From positions 255,639 through 319,638 of the forward strand of contig CAVSSK010000004.1 of assembly GCA_963730395.1 (NCBI GenBank): a DNA stretch of 64,000 nucleotides, written 5' to 3'. Positions 30,085 through 42,523 of the stretch are shown piece by piece. This DNA comes from Bog-473 sp963730395 (GTDB lineage Bacteria > Actinomycetota > Acidimicrobiia > Acidimicrobiales > RAAP-2). Both the position numbers and the translations under genes were made by a program. Position 1 is the stretch's first letter, and every line of letters begins with the position of its first letter. The notes under the pieces were generated by a model. The model did not search any database. It was not told the origin of the DNA and worked only from the letters and a program-made list of their open reading frames with translations.

Positions 30085-30471
30085 ATGCCCACCACCGCCC
30101 TGCTGCGCGAGGTCATGGAGCGCTATGCCGCCACGGTCGGCTCCCGGGACGCCGACGCCTACGCCGCCCTCTTCACCCCCGACGCGGTGCAGGTCGACCC
30201 GTACCCGACGGCCCCCAACGTCGGCCGCGACGCCATCCGCGCCTTCATGCAGCGGTCCTTCGACGGCTGCGAGGCCATGCGGTTCGACGTCACCGAGCTC
30301 CACCCCGTCGCCGACCGGGCGGCCATCACCTTCCACATCACGCTGACCCTGGCCGGCGGCTCGATCATGCACATCCGGGGTGTCGAGATCTTCACGGTGA
30401 CCGACGACGGCCTGATCTCCGCCGTGGACGCCTACTGGGGCGACGAGGATCTGACCTTCGAGGAGTCCTAG
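30085..30471 (+). CDS. NTF2-like/SnoaL-fold protein
   Basis: A 128-residue small alpha+beta protein: N-terminal helix (LREVMERYAATVGSRDADAYAALF), the short motif FTPDAVQVDPYPTAPNVGRDAI and a beta-rich second half ending VDAYWGDEDLTF. This is the layout of nuclear-transport-factor-2/steroid-isomerase-like cone folds. Such proteins are enzymes or binding domains of diverse function, so the role is unknown. It is divergent from the mannosidase gene (64 bp between starts) and about 100 bp upstream of uvrA. Confidence 0.82.
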   Translation: MPTTALLREVMERYAATVGSRDADAYAALFTPDAVQVDPYPTAPNVGRDAIRAFMQRSFDGCEAMRFDVTELHPVADRAAITFHITLTLAGGSIMHIRGVEIFTVTDDGLISAVDAYWGDEDLTFEES

Positions 30472-30573
30472 ACGGGGTGGCCGGTGGCCGCCTCGGGTGC
30501 GGCCGGGAGGGGTCCGGCGGCCCGGCGCCGCGGCCCGAACTGACGTGATACACCGCGCCGGTATCCTCACCGG

Positions 30574-33436
<2,863 letters not shown>

Positions 33437-33455
33437 GAGAGGGGCGCGTCAGGTT

Positions 33456-33477
33456 CGGGGGAGAGGCTCCTTCCCCG
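33456..33477. terminator. Possible bidirectional terminator between uvrA and the DUF427 gene
   Basis: CGGGG...CCCCG stem of about eight pairs including one wobble, in the 58-bp gap between two convergent genes. No U-run follows, so it is a hairpin candidate only. Confidence 0.3.
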
Positions 33478-33494
33478 AGGTCACGAGCGGGGAC

Positions 33495-34265
33495 TCAACG
33501 GGGCGAGAAGTGGGTCGTCGGCCGCTCCAGCCGGCGGCCGTCGAGGAACGTGTCGACCTTCTCGTTGTAGAAGGCGATCAGGCCGGCGATGGGCAGCAGC
33601 TCGCGGGTGGGGAAGTCGTAGGCCCAGGCGATGTCGGGGTAGGTGGCATCGCCGATGTGCGCCGTCCAGTAGCCGCTCGTCGTGCCCTTGTAGGGGCATT
33701 CGGTGACCGTGTCCGACGCGACCAGATGGGCGTAGTCGACGTCCAGGCGGTTCAGGTAGTACCGCGTGGGGAGCCCGGTCTCGAACACCAGGACGGGCGA
33801 CGACGACTCCGCGAGGACGGTGCCGTCCAGCTCGATGCGCACCGAACGGGTCGAGCGCAACGCGTCCACGCGCGTGTAGGGATTGCGCGGATGGACGAAG
33901 ACCTGCTCGTCCTCCTCGAACCAGGCGTCGAGGGCGGACCACTCGAACCGCACGGTGTGGTCGAGCCCCTCCACCTTCGAGGTGCCCAGCACCTTGGCGG
34001 CGTGCCGGCGGTGGACGTCGCCGGCACGGATGCCGTGCAGCGCGGTGTCGCCCCGCGGGCTGTGCTGGCTCACCTCCTCGTCGACCAGGACGCCCTCGAC
34101 GACATCGGTGGTGGGGATGTAGTACTGCGGGTAGTTGGACCATTCCCACACGTAGAGGGCACGGGTCGTGTCGACGATGGTCTCGCCACCCAGGACGGCA
34201 CGGACACGACGCGGCACCGGCTCGACGTGGTTGACGGGCACCAGGGTGCCTGGGTAGTCGCTCAC
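33495..34265 (-). CDS. DUF427 domain protein
   Basis: A 256-residue soluble protein. The C-terminal half has the DUF427 core (RSVRIELDGTVLAESSSPVL, TVTECPYKGTTSGYWTAHIG, DIAWAYDFPTRELLPIAGLI); the N-terminal half contains a related but weaker copy (RRVRAVLGGETIVDTTRALYVWE), so it may be a tandem DUF427 protein. Function of this common actinobacterial family is not established. GTG 34265 begins VSDYPGTLVPVNHVEPVPRR, typical of the family N-terminus; longer frames upstream are filler. Convergent with uvrA. Confidence 0.85.
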   Translation of the reverse strand: MSDYPGTLVPVNHVEPVPRRVRAVLGGETIVDTTRALYVWEWSNYPQYYIPTTDVVEGVLVDEEVSQHSPRGDTALHGIRAGDVHRRHAAKVLGTSKVEGLDHTVRFEWSALDAWFEEDEQVFVHPRNPYTRVDALRSTRSVRIELDGTVLAESSSPVLVFETGLPTRYYLNRLDVDYAHLVASDTVTECPYKGTTSGYWTAHIGDATYPDIAWAYDFPTRELLPIAGLIAFYNEKVDTFLDGRRLERPTTHFSPR

Positions 34266-34366
34266 CGCACTGCCTCCCGGGCGATCGGACACTCTCGTCC
34301 GGACCCTATCGGCGGATCGTGCGGATCCTGCCGCTCGAGTCACCTGATCGGACGGGAGTGGCCGGC

Positions 34367-35461
34367 TCAGGTGATCGCGAGCATCCGCTCGAGCGCGACC
34401 CGGGCCCACTCGGCCGTCTCGGCGTCGACGGTGATCTGGTTCCGCACCTCGCCCTCGACGAGGCCCTCGAGCACCCAGGCCAAGTGCTCCGGGTCGATGC
34501 GCGACATGGTCGAGCAGGGGCAGACCAGCGGGTCGAGACAGACCACCGTCTTGTCGGGTGACTCGTCGTCGAGCCGCTTGACGAGGTGGATCTCGGTGGC
34601 CACGCCGATCACCGAGCCGGCGGGAGCAGCCGCCACGGCGCGGATGATGGCGTCGGTCGAGCCGGTGATGTCGCCCAGCTCCACGACGTCGTGGGCGCAC
34701 TCGGGGTGCACCATGACGATGCCGTCGGGGTGCTCGGCGCGGAAGGCCTCGACGTGCTCGGGCCGGAAGCGCTGGTGGACCGAGCAGTGACCCTTCCACA
34801 GCAGCAGGGTGGACTCCTTCACCTCGCGGTCCGTCAGGCCGCCGAGGGCCTGGCGCGGGTTCCAGAGCCGCATGTCGTCGGCGCCGTAGCCGAGCTGGAA
34901 GCCGGTGTTGCGGCCGAGGTGCTGGTCCGGGAAGAAGAGGACCCGGTCGCCCCGCTCGAGGGCCCAGGTGAGCACGGCCCGGGCGTTGGACGAGGTGCAG
35001 ACGGCCCCACCGTGGCGGCCCACGAAGGCCTTCAGGGAGGCGGCCGAGTTCATGTAGGTCACCGGGATCAGTGTGTGCACGTCGATCACGCGGGCCAGCT
35101 CGTCCCAGGCCTCTTCGACCTGGTCGATGTCGGCCATGTCGGCCATGGAGCAGCCGGCGTTGAGGTCGGGGAGCACCACCTTCTGGTGGTCGCCGGTCAG
35201 GACGTCGGCCGACTCGGCCATGAAGTGGACGCCGCAGAACACGATGAACTCGGCGTCGGACTGGTCGGCGGCCTGGCGGGAGAGGCCGAACGAGTCACCC
35301 CTGGCGTCGGCCCAGCGCATCACCTCGTCGCGCTGGTAGTGGTGGCCGAGGATGAAGAGCCGGGAGCCGAGCGCCGCCTTGGCGGCACCGATCATGGCGT
35401 CCAGCTCGTCCCCGTTCGCGGCCGTGTACCGCTCTGGGAGCGGCGTTTGCAGCCTGAGCAT
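34367..35461 (-). CDS. nadA: Quinolinate synthase A
   Basis: A 364-residue [4Fe-4S] enzyme that condenses iminoaspartate with dihydroxyacetone phosphate to quinolinate in de novo NAD synthesis. The cluster cysteines are visible in LNAGCSMADMA, AVCTSSNARA and DPLVCPCSTMSRI, and substrate-site segments include ILGHHYQRDEVMRWAD and MVHPECAHDVV. ATG 35461 is preceded by a purine-rich AAAGGGGG ribosome site. nadB and nadC are not next to it, so it stands alone here. It is divergent from uvrC, with 162 bp between the starts. Confidence 0.96.
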   Translation of the reverse strand: MLRLQTPLPERYTAANGDELDAMIGAAKAALGSRLFILGHHYQRDEVMRWADARGDSFGLSRQAADQSDAEFIVFCGVHFMAESADVLTGDHQKVVLPDLNAGCSMADMADIDQVEEAWDELARVIDVHTLIPVTYMNSAASLKAFVGRHGGAVCTSSNARAVLTWALERGDRVLFFPDQHLGRNTGFQLGYGADDMRLWNPRQALGGLTDREVKESTLLLWKGHCSVHQRFRPEHVEAFRAEHPDGIVMVHPECAHDVVELGDITGSTDAIIRAVAAAPAGSVIGVATEIHLVKRLDDESPDKTVVCLDPLVCPCSTMSRIDPEHLAWVLEGLVEGEVRNQITVDAETAEWARVALERMLAIT

Positions 35462-35623
35462 GTGGTCTGCCCCCTTTGAGGGAGAGCATCGATCTGGCCG
35501 GCGGGGACAGCCTGGTCGCCCATCCGCGGGTTTGTCGGCCTCGATGCGAGGTTGTACGCCGGATACCAGGCCGGCACCACCAGTGTACCGCCGGCCACCA
35601 GCCGCTGCGCGAGAGTGGGTGTG

Positions 35624-37486
35624 ATGCAGGATCGGCCGCCCACCGGCTCCATTCCGGACGCCCCGGGCTCCTACCAGTTCTACGACGCCGAGGGCCGCGT
35701 CCTCTACGTGGGGAAGGCCAAGTCCCTGCGCCACCGCCTGCCCAATTACTGGCAGGACTCCGCCCGGCTCCCGCCCCGCACGGCCCAGATGGTGGCGCAG
35801 GCCGACCACGTCGAGTGGGTGGTGGTCGACAGCGAGGTCGACGCCCTGATCCTCGAGCACTCGCTCATTCAGGCCCACCTGCCTCGCTACAACGTCCGGC
35901 TCAAGGACGACAAGAGCTATCCCTGGCTCGCCGTGACCCTCAACGAGGAATGGCCCCGGCCGGCCGTCGTGCGGGGGCGCAAGCGCAAGGGCGTCCGCTA
36001 CTTCGGCCCCTACGGCAACGCGGGGGCCATCCGGTCCACGCTCGACCTGCTGGTGCGGAGCTTCCCGGTGCGCACGTGCTCGGACACCAAGTTCACCCGG
36101 CACCAGCGGCTCGGACGGCCCTGCCTGCTCTACGACATCGAGCGCTGCTCGGGGCCGTGCGTCGGCGCCGTCGACCACGAGGCCTACGACGGCTACGTGG
36201 TCGACCTCATGCGCTTCCTCTCCGGCGACACCGAGCCCGTGCTGGCCGGCCTGGAGGAGGCCATGCTGGCCGCGTCCGACGGCCTGCAGTTCGAGCGGGC
36301 GGCACGGCTGCGCGACCGGATCGCGGCCGTGCACAAGGCGGCCGAGACGCAGCAGATGGTCTCCGACCGGGCGGAGGACTTCGACGTGGTCGGCCTGGCC
36401 GAGGACCCGCTCGAGGCGTCGGTGCAGATCTTCCGGGTGCGCCGGGGCCGCGTGGTCGGCCACCGGGGCTTCGTGGCCGAGAAGGTCGAGGACCTCTCGG
36501 GTCCCGAGTTCATGGCGCTGGTCGTCTCGCAGGTGTACGGGGCGGAGGGGACCGAGGTGCCCAGGCGGGTGCTGCTCCCCGAGGAGCCGGCCGACCGCGA
36601 GGTCCTGGAGAGCTGGCTGCGCGGTGTCCGGGGGGGCCCGGTGGACATCGCCGTCCCGCTCCGGGGGGCCAAGCGGGCGCTGCAGGACACGGTGACCCGA
36701 TCCGCCGGCGAGGACCTGGCCCGCCACCGGCTGCGGCGTGCGTCCGACCACAACGCGCGCTCGAAGGCGCTGACCGAGCTGCAGGGCGCGCTGGGGCTGC
36801 ACGAGGCACCCCTGCGGATCGAGTGCTACGACATGAGCCACCTGCAGGGGACCGACTACGTGGGCTCCATGGTCGTGTTCGAAGACGGGCTGCCCAAGCG
36901 GTCGGACTACCGGCGCTTCAAGGTCAAGTCGGTGCCCGGCAATGACGACTATGCGGCCATGGAGGAGGTGCTGACGCGCCGGCTCACGGCGCTCAAGGAG
37001 GCGCCCGAGGCGCCGAGCGGACGCCCGCGCCGCTTCGCCTACCGGCCCAACCTGCTGCTGGTCGACGGCGGCAAGGGCCAGCTCGGCGTGGCCGAGCGGG
37101 TCGTGCGCGAGCTGGGGCTCGGGGGTGAGATCGAGCTGGCCGCATTGGCCAAGCAGTTCGAGGAGGTCTACCGCCCCGGATCACCCGACCCCGTGCGTCT
37201 GCGCCGCGGCTCGGACGCCCTCTACCTGTTGCAGCGCCTGCGCGACGAGGCACACCGCTTCGCGATCACCTTCCACCGGGAGCGGCGGGCCAAGCGGATG
37301 ACGCGCAGCTTCCTCGACGACATCCCCGGGCTGGGCCCGGTCCGCAAGGCCCGTCTGGTCAAGGAGCTGGGCGGCGTGAACGCCGTGCGGGCAGCAACAC
37401 TCGAACAACTCCAGGCCCTTTCCTGGCTTCCCGACACCGTGGCGCTCGCGGTGTACGACGGCGTGCGCAAAGCTGGGGGGCGATGA
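35624..37486 (+). CDS. uvrC: UvrABC excinuclease subunit C
   Basis: A 620-residue dual-incision nuclease. Domains in order: GIY-YIG nuclease (PGSYQFYDAEGRVLYVGKAK), a Cys-rich stretch, UVR helix pair (LQFERAARLRDRIAAVHKA), RNase H-like second nuclease with IECYDMSHLQGTDYVGSMVV and LLLVDGGKGQL, and C-terminal helix-hairpin-helix repeats (IPGLGPVRKARLVKELGGV). ATG 35624 is chosen; GTG 35621 directly precedes it. The stop overlaps the rapZ start (ATGA), the actinobacterial uvrC-rapZ-yvcK arrangement. Confidence 0.97.
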   Translation: MQDRPPTGSIPDAPGSYQFYDAEGRVLYVGKAKSLRHRLPNYWQDSARLPPRTAQMVAQADHVEWVVVDSEVDALILEHSLIQAHLPRYNVRLKDDKSYPWLAVTLNEEWPRPAVVRGRKRKGVRYFGPYGNAGAIRSTLDLLVRSFPVRTCSDTKFTRHQRLGRPCLLYDIERCSGPCVGAVDHEAYDGYVVDLMRFLSGDTEPVLAGLEEAMLAASDGLQFERAARLRDRIAAVHKAAETQQMVSDRAEDFDVVGLAEDPLEASVQIFRVRRGRVVGHRGFVAEKVEDLSGPEFMALVVSQVYGAEGTEVPRRVLLPEEPADREVLESWLRGVRGGPVDIAVPLRGAKRALQDTVTRSAGEDLARHRLRRASDHNARSKALTELQGALGLHEAPLRIECYDMSHLQGTDYVGSMVVFEDGLPKRSDYRRFKVKSVPGNDDYAAMEEVLTRRLTALKEAPEAPSGRPRRFAYRPNLLLVDGGKGQLGVAERVVRELGLGGEIELAALAKQFEEVYRPGSPDPVRLRRGSDALYLLQRLRDEAHRFAITFHRERRAKRMTRSFLDDIPGLGPVRKARLVKELGGVNAVRAATLEQLQALSWLPDTVALAVYDGVRKAGGR

Positions 37487-38346
37487 GCGAGTTCGTGATG
37501 GTGACCGGCATGTCCGGGGCAGGTCGGTCCACGGCCGCGGCGGCGCTCGAGGACGTCGGCTGGTTCGTCATCGACAACCTCCCCGCGGAGCTGATCACGA
37601 AGATGGTCGAGATGGTGGATCGACCCGGTTCGGGGATCGAGCGGGTGGCCCTCGTCATCGGGCGGGGCGGCAGCAACGCGGGGCCGGAGTACTTCGACGA
37701 CCTGGCCCGCGTGCTCGACGAGCTGCGGAACACCCGCACGCGGGTGCGCGTGGTCTTCCTCGATGCGCCCGACGACGTGCTCGTGCGCCGCTACGAGGGC
37801 ACCCGGCGCCGGCACCCGCTGGCCGCTCGGGGCGTCGAGGAGTCCATCACCGACGAGCGCAAGCTGCTCGAGCCCGTGCGCGAGCGGGCCGACCTCCTCG
37901 TCGACACCGGGGAGCTCAATTCGAACCAGCTGCGGTCGCGGATCCTGGAGGCGTTCGGCGACGATGAGACGCCGCACATGCAGACCTCGGTGGTCTCGTT
38001 CGGCTACAAGCACGGCATCCCCCTCGACGTCGACCTGGTCTTCGACTGCCGCTTCCTGCCCAACCCGTTCTGGGTGGAGGAGCTGCAGCCCTTGAGCGGG
38101 CTCGACCAGCCGGTGCGGGACTACGTGCTCGGCCAGCCGGAGTCGGTCGGCTTCCTCGAGAAGGTGGACGAGCTCCTGACGAGCATCCTGCCGGCGTTCG
38201 TGCGGGAGGGGAAGTCGTATCTGACGATCGCGATGGGCTGCACGGGCGGGCGCCACCGCTCGCCGACCCTGGCCGTCGCGCTGGCCGACCGGCTGAGCGA
38301 GCACGGCCAGGCGGTGTCCGTCTTCCACCGGGACATCGACCGGTGA
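37483..38346 (+). CDS. rapZ: RapZ/YvcJ-type RNase adapter, P-loop nucleotide-binding protein
   Basis: A 287-residue protein with an N-terminal P-loop (VTGMSGAGRSTAAAALEDVGW, where Lys of the usual GKS is Arg) and the conserved C-terminal domain (KHGIPLDVDLVFDCRFLPNP; MGCTGGRHRSPTLA). In Proteobacteria RapZ controls glucosamine-6-phosphate synthase RNA; in Gram-positives YvcJ binds nucleotides and its role is less clear. Translationally coupled on both sides, by ATGA with uvrC and an overlap with the yvcK-like gene. Confidence 0.95.
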   Translation: MSEFVMVTGMSGAGRSTAAAALEDVGWFVIDNLPAELITKMVEMVDRPGSGIERVALVIGRGGSNAGPEYFDDLARVLDELRNTRTRVRVVFLDAPDDVLVRRYEGTRRRHPLAARGVEESITDERKLLEPVRERADLLVDTGELNSNQLRSRILEAFGDDETPHMQTSVVSFGYKHGIPLDVDLVFDCRFLPNPFWVEELQPLSGLDQPVRDYVLGQPESVGFLEKVDELLTSILPAFVREGKSYLTIAMGCTGGRHRSPTLAVALADRLSEHGQAVSVFHRDIDR

Positions 38347-39215
38347 GCCGCACACGGCCGTCGGTGGTGGCGATCGGGGGTGGGCACGGCACGGCCGTCA
38401 CGCTGCGGGCCCTGCGGCGCTACGCGGGCACGGTGACGGGCATCGTGTCGGTGGCGGACGACGGTGGCAGCAGCGGGCGGCTGCGCGAGCTGTTGAACGT
38501 CGTCGCCCTGGGCGACATGCGCAAGTGCCTGGTGGCGCTGGCGGACGAGGACTCGGCGCTGGCGATGGCCTTCGAGCGCCGCTTCGACGAGGGCGAGCTG
38601 GCCGGCCACGCGTTGGGGAACCTGATCCTGACCGGCCTGATCGAGGCCACGGGTGACCTCGTCCTCGGCGTGCGCGAGGCGGCCCAGCTGCTCGGCGCGC
38701 ACGGCGACGTGCTGCCGGCCACCTCGGAGCGCGTCGTGCTCAAGGCCGAGTCGGGCCAGGGCACGGTGGCGGGCCAGGTGGCCGTCATGGGCACGGGCGA
38801 CATCTGGACGGTCTCGCTGGTGCCGGGGGACGCGCAGCCGCCGCCCCTGGCCGTCGAGCGGATCGCGGAGGCGGACCAGGTCGTGATCGGGCCCGGGTCG
38901 TTGTTCACCAGCGTGCTGGCCGCCGTGGCGGTGGGTGGCATCGCCGAGGCGGTGGCCTCCTCCAACGCCCAGGTGGTGTACGTCTGCAACCTGCGTCCCC
39001 AGGTCCCCGAGACCGAGGGCTACGACGTGGCGGCCCATGTCACGGCCCTGGCCAGGCACGATGTTGCGGTGGACGTGGTGCTGTGTGACAGCATCCAGGG
39101 TATGAGCATCGGCGCCACGGCTGTGCCGGTGCACGACGTCCCCCTGACGGGCGAGAACACCCTGGTGCACAGCCCGGCCAAACTGGCGCAGGCGCTGTCA
39201 GGTCTGCTGGCATAG
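38343..39215 (+). CDS. YvcK/CofD-like (gluconeogenesis factor) protein
   Basis: A 290-residue protein of the CofD-like/YvcK family with the glycine-rich nucleotide loop (AIGGGHGTAVTLRALR), VSVADDGGSSGRLREL and VIGPGSLFTSVL, all typical. In Bacillus and mycobacteria YvcK/CuvA binds UDP-sugars and supports cell-wall growth on gluconeogenic carbon. GTG 38343 overlaps the rapZ stop. whiA normally follows in this cluster but here gap begins 28 bp downstream. Confidence 0.94.
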   Translation: MSRTRPSVVAIGGGHGTAVTLRALRRYAGTVTGIVSVADDGGSSGRLRELLNVVALGDMRKCLVALADEDSALAMAFERRFDEGELAGHALGNLILTGLIEATGDLVLGVREAAQLLGAHGDVLPATSERVVLKAESGQGTVAGQVAVMGTGDIWTVSLVPGDAQPPPLAVERIAEADQVVIGPGSLFTSVLAAVAVGGIAEAVASSNAQVVYVCNLRPQVPETEGYDVAAHVTALARHDVAVDVVLCDSIQGMSIGATAVPVHDVPLTGENTLVHSPAKLAQALSGLLA

Positions 39216-39243
39216 CCCGGTCAAACCGAGAGGAAGGGACGAG

Positions 39244-40260
<1,017 letters not shown>

Positions 40261-40265
40261 CCCCG

Positions 40266-41441
40266 ATGGACCCGCTGCGCGGCATCCCGCTCCTCAAGGA
40301 CCTCCCCGACCTCGAAGGCAAGCGCGTGCTGGTCCGGGTGGACTTCAACGTGCCGCTGCACATCGGTGTGCGCGGCCGGGCCACCGTGGCCGACGACTTC
40401 CGCATCACCGCCGCCCTGCCGACGCTGCGCTGGCTGCTGGACGAGGGCGCGGACGTGGTGGCGTGCTCGCATCTGGGCCGGCCGGCCGGGGCACCGGACC
40501 CGCGCTGGCAGATGGATCCGGTGCGGGAGCGCCTGGAGGTGCTGTGCCCCGGCGTGGGGCTGCTGGAGAACCTGCGCTTCGACCCGGGCGAGAAGGCCAA
40601 CGACCCCGCCTTCGTGCAGCGGCTCATCGAGGGCTTCGACGCCTACGTCGACGAGGCCTTCGGGGCCGCCCACCGCGCCCACGCCTCCATCGTGGGGCCG
40701 CCCAGCTTCCTCCCCAGCGCGGCGGGGCTGCGCTTCGCCAAGGAGGTGGAGGTGCTCGGCGGGATCATGGAGCACCCGGCACGGCCCTTCGTGGCCGTCG
40801 TGGGGGGCGCCAAGGTGGCCGACAAGCTCGAGGTGCTCAAGGCCCTGGCCACCAAGGTGGACACGCTGGTGGTCGGCGGCGGCATGGCGTTCACCTTCCT
40901 GGCCGCCCAGGGCCACCACGTGGGGAGCTCCCTGTTCGACGAGGCCCACCTCGCTGACTGCCGGGCGCTGCTGGACTCGGGGGTGCGCATCCTGCTGCCG
41001 ACCGACACCCGGGCCCTGGAGCCCGGCGGGACGTTCGGGCCGCCCTCGGGGGCGCACGGGCCACGGGGGAGCGTCAAGGTCATCGAGGGGGACCTGCCCG
41101 ACGGCTGGACCGGGCTCGACATCGGGCCCGACACGGCGGCCGCCTTCGCGGAAGAGGTGTCGACCGCGGGGACGGTGCTGTGGAACGGCCCGCTGGGCGC
41201 CTTCGAGGACCACCGCTTCGCGGAGGGCACCCGGATCGTGGCCGAGGCGGTCGCCCATTGCCCCGGTTTCTCGGTGGTCGGCGGCGGCGACAGCGCCAGT
41301 GCGCTCGACGAGCTGGGGCTCTCCGACAAGATCGGCTACCTCTCGACCGGTGGGGGAGCGTCGCTCTCCTTCATCGAGCTGGAGGGGCACCTGCCGGGCA
41401 TCGACGCCCTGCGCCAGGCCCCGAACGCACCCCGGGGGTGA
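40266..41441 (+). CDS. pgk: Phosphoglycerate kinase
   Basis: A 391-residue monomeric kinase producing ATP from 1,3-bisphosphoglycerate. Seen: N-domain RVLVRVDFNVPL and SHLGRPAG, substrate segment VDEAFGAAHRAHAS, nucleotide-domain VGGAKVADKLEVL and the C-terminal VVGGGDSASAL followed by STGGGASLSF. ATG 40266 lies five bases after the gap stop; the very long open frame upstream is a shadow of gap. Confidence 0.98.
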   Translation: MDPLRGIPLLKDLPDLEGKRVLVRVDFNVPLHIGVRGRATVADDFRITAALPTLRWLLDEGADVVACSHLGRPAGAPDPRWQMDPVRERLEVLCPGVGLLENLRFDPGEKANDPAFVQRLIEGFDAYVDEAFGAAHRAHASIVGPPSFLPSAAGLRFAKEVEVLGGIMEHPARPFVAVVGGAKVADKLEVLKALATKVDTLVVGGGMAFTFLAAQGHHVGSSLFDEAHLADCRALLDSGVRILLPTDTRALEPGGTFGPPSGAHGPRGSVKVIEGDLPDGWTGLDIGPDTAAAFAEEVSTAGTVLWNGPLGAFEDHRFAEGTRIVAEAVAHCPGFSVVGGGDSASALDELGLSDKIGYLSTGGGASLSFIELEGHLPGIDALRQAPNAPRG

Positions 41442-42226
41442 CGGCGCGCCGCCCGCTGGTCAGCGGGAACTGGAAGATGCACCACGACCACATCGAGGCG
41501 CTGCACACGGTGCGCGACCTCGGCCTCCGGCTCAAGCCCGAGGACGTGGCCCGGGTCGACGTGTCCGTCCATCCGCCCTTCACCGACCTGCGCACGGTGC
41601 AGACGCTCGTGGAGAAGGAGCACATCCCGCTCGCCCTCGGCGCCCAGCACTGCTCCGACGAGGACGCCGGGCCGCGCACGGGTGAGGTGAGCCCGCGCAT
41701 GCTGGCCCGCCTCTCCACCGCCTACGTGATCGTCGGGCACTCGGAGCGCCGCCGGCTCTTCGGCATGGACGACGCCACGGTGGCCTCGACGCTGCGGGCG
41801 GTGCTCCGCAACGGGATGACGCCGGTGGTCTGCGTGGGGGAGAGCGAGGAGCAGCGCGACCGGGGGCAGACCGAGGGCGTCCTGGAGGAGCAGGTCCTGG
41901 CCGCGCTGACGGGCCTGGCCGCCGAGGTCCTGGCGGGCCTGGTGGTCGCCTACGAGCCGATCTGGGCCATCGGCACCGGGAAGGCCGCCACCGCGGTGGA
42001 CGCCGAGGACGCCGGGGTCTTCATCCGCTCCCTGGTGGCCAAGGTGGGAGGCGAGGAGGCCGCAACGGGCGTGCGGATCCAGTACGGGGGGTCGGTGAAC
42101 GCCGAGAACGCGGGCGACTTCATGGCCGAGCCGGACGTGGACGGCCTCCTGGTCGGCGGGGCCAGCCTCGAGGCGGCCAGCTTCACCGACATCATTCGGG
42201 CCACCGCCGCCTGCTACCGTTCCTAG
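41438..42226 (+). CDS. tpiA: Triosephosphate isomerase
   Basis: A 262-residue TIM barrel. Catalytic Lys is in SGNWKMHHDH, His in YVIVGHSERRRLFG and Glu in AYEPIWAIGTGKAA; phosphate-binding YGGSVNAEN is near the C-terminus. GTG 41438 overlaps the pgk stop (GTGA). Adjacent to secG as in most actinobacteria. Confidence 0.98.
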   Translation: MTARRPLVSGNWKMHHDHIEALHTVRDLGLRLKPEDVARVDVSVHPPFTDLRTVQTLVEKEHIPLALGAQHCSDEDAGPRTGEVSPRMLARLSTAYVIVGHSERRRLFGMDDATVASTLRAVLRNGMTPVVCVGESEEQRDRGQTEGVLEEQVLAALTGLAAEVLAGLVVAYEPIWAIGTGKAATAVDAEDAGVFIRSLVAKVGGEEAATGVRIQYGGSVNAENAGDFMAEPDVDGLLVGGASLEAASFTDIIRATAACYRS

Positions 42227-42274
42227 GCCGATCAGGGCGAAATTCGGCCGCGCATTCGAGTTGGAGGCTCCTCC

Positions 42275-42523
42275 GTGTTGGCAACCTTGTCCGCAGTCAC
42301 CTGGGTGTACGTGGTCATCGAGGTGCTCTCCGCGCTCGGATTGATCTTCCTCATCCTGATGCACAGTGGGAAGGGGGGCGGGCTGTCCGACATGTTCGGC
42401 GGCAGTGTGGGGGCGGCCGCCCAGGGCTCGACGGTGGTGGAGCGGAACCTCGACCGCATCACGGTCACGGTGGCCATCATCTTCGCCTTCGCCACGATCA
42501 CGCTGGATCTCCGGCTGCAGTGA
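42275..42523 (+). CDS. secG: SecG subunit of the protein translocase
   Basis: An 82-residue membrane protein with two transmembrane segments (residues about 9-28 and 60-78) joined by the family loop LMHSGKGGGLSDMFGGSVG. SecG assists SecYE in protein export. GTG 42275 follows a GGAGG ribosome site (GGAGGCTCC). Its stop overlaps the start of the next gene (GTGA), an unusual coupling of secG with a transport lipoprotein. Confidence 0.95.
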   Translation: MLATLSAVTWVYVVIEVLSALGLIFLILMHSGKGGGLSDMFGGSVGAAAQGSTVVERNLDRITVTVAIIFAFATITLDLRLQ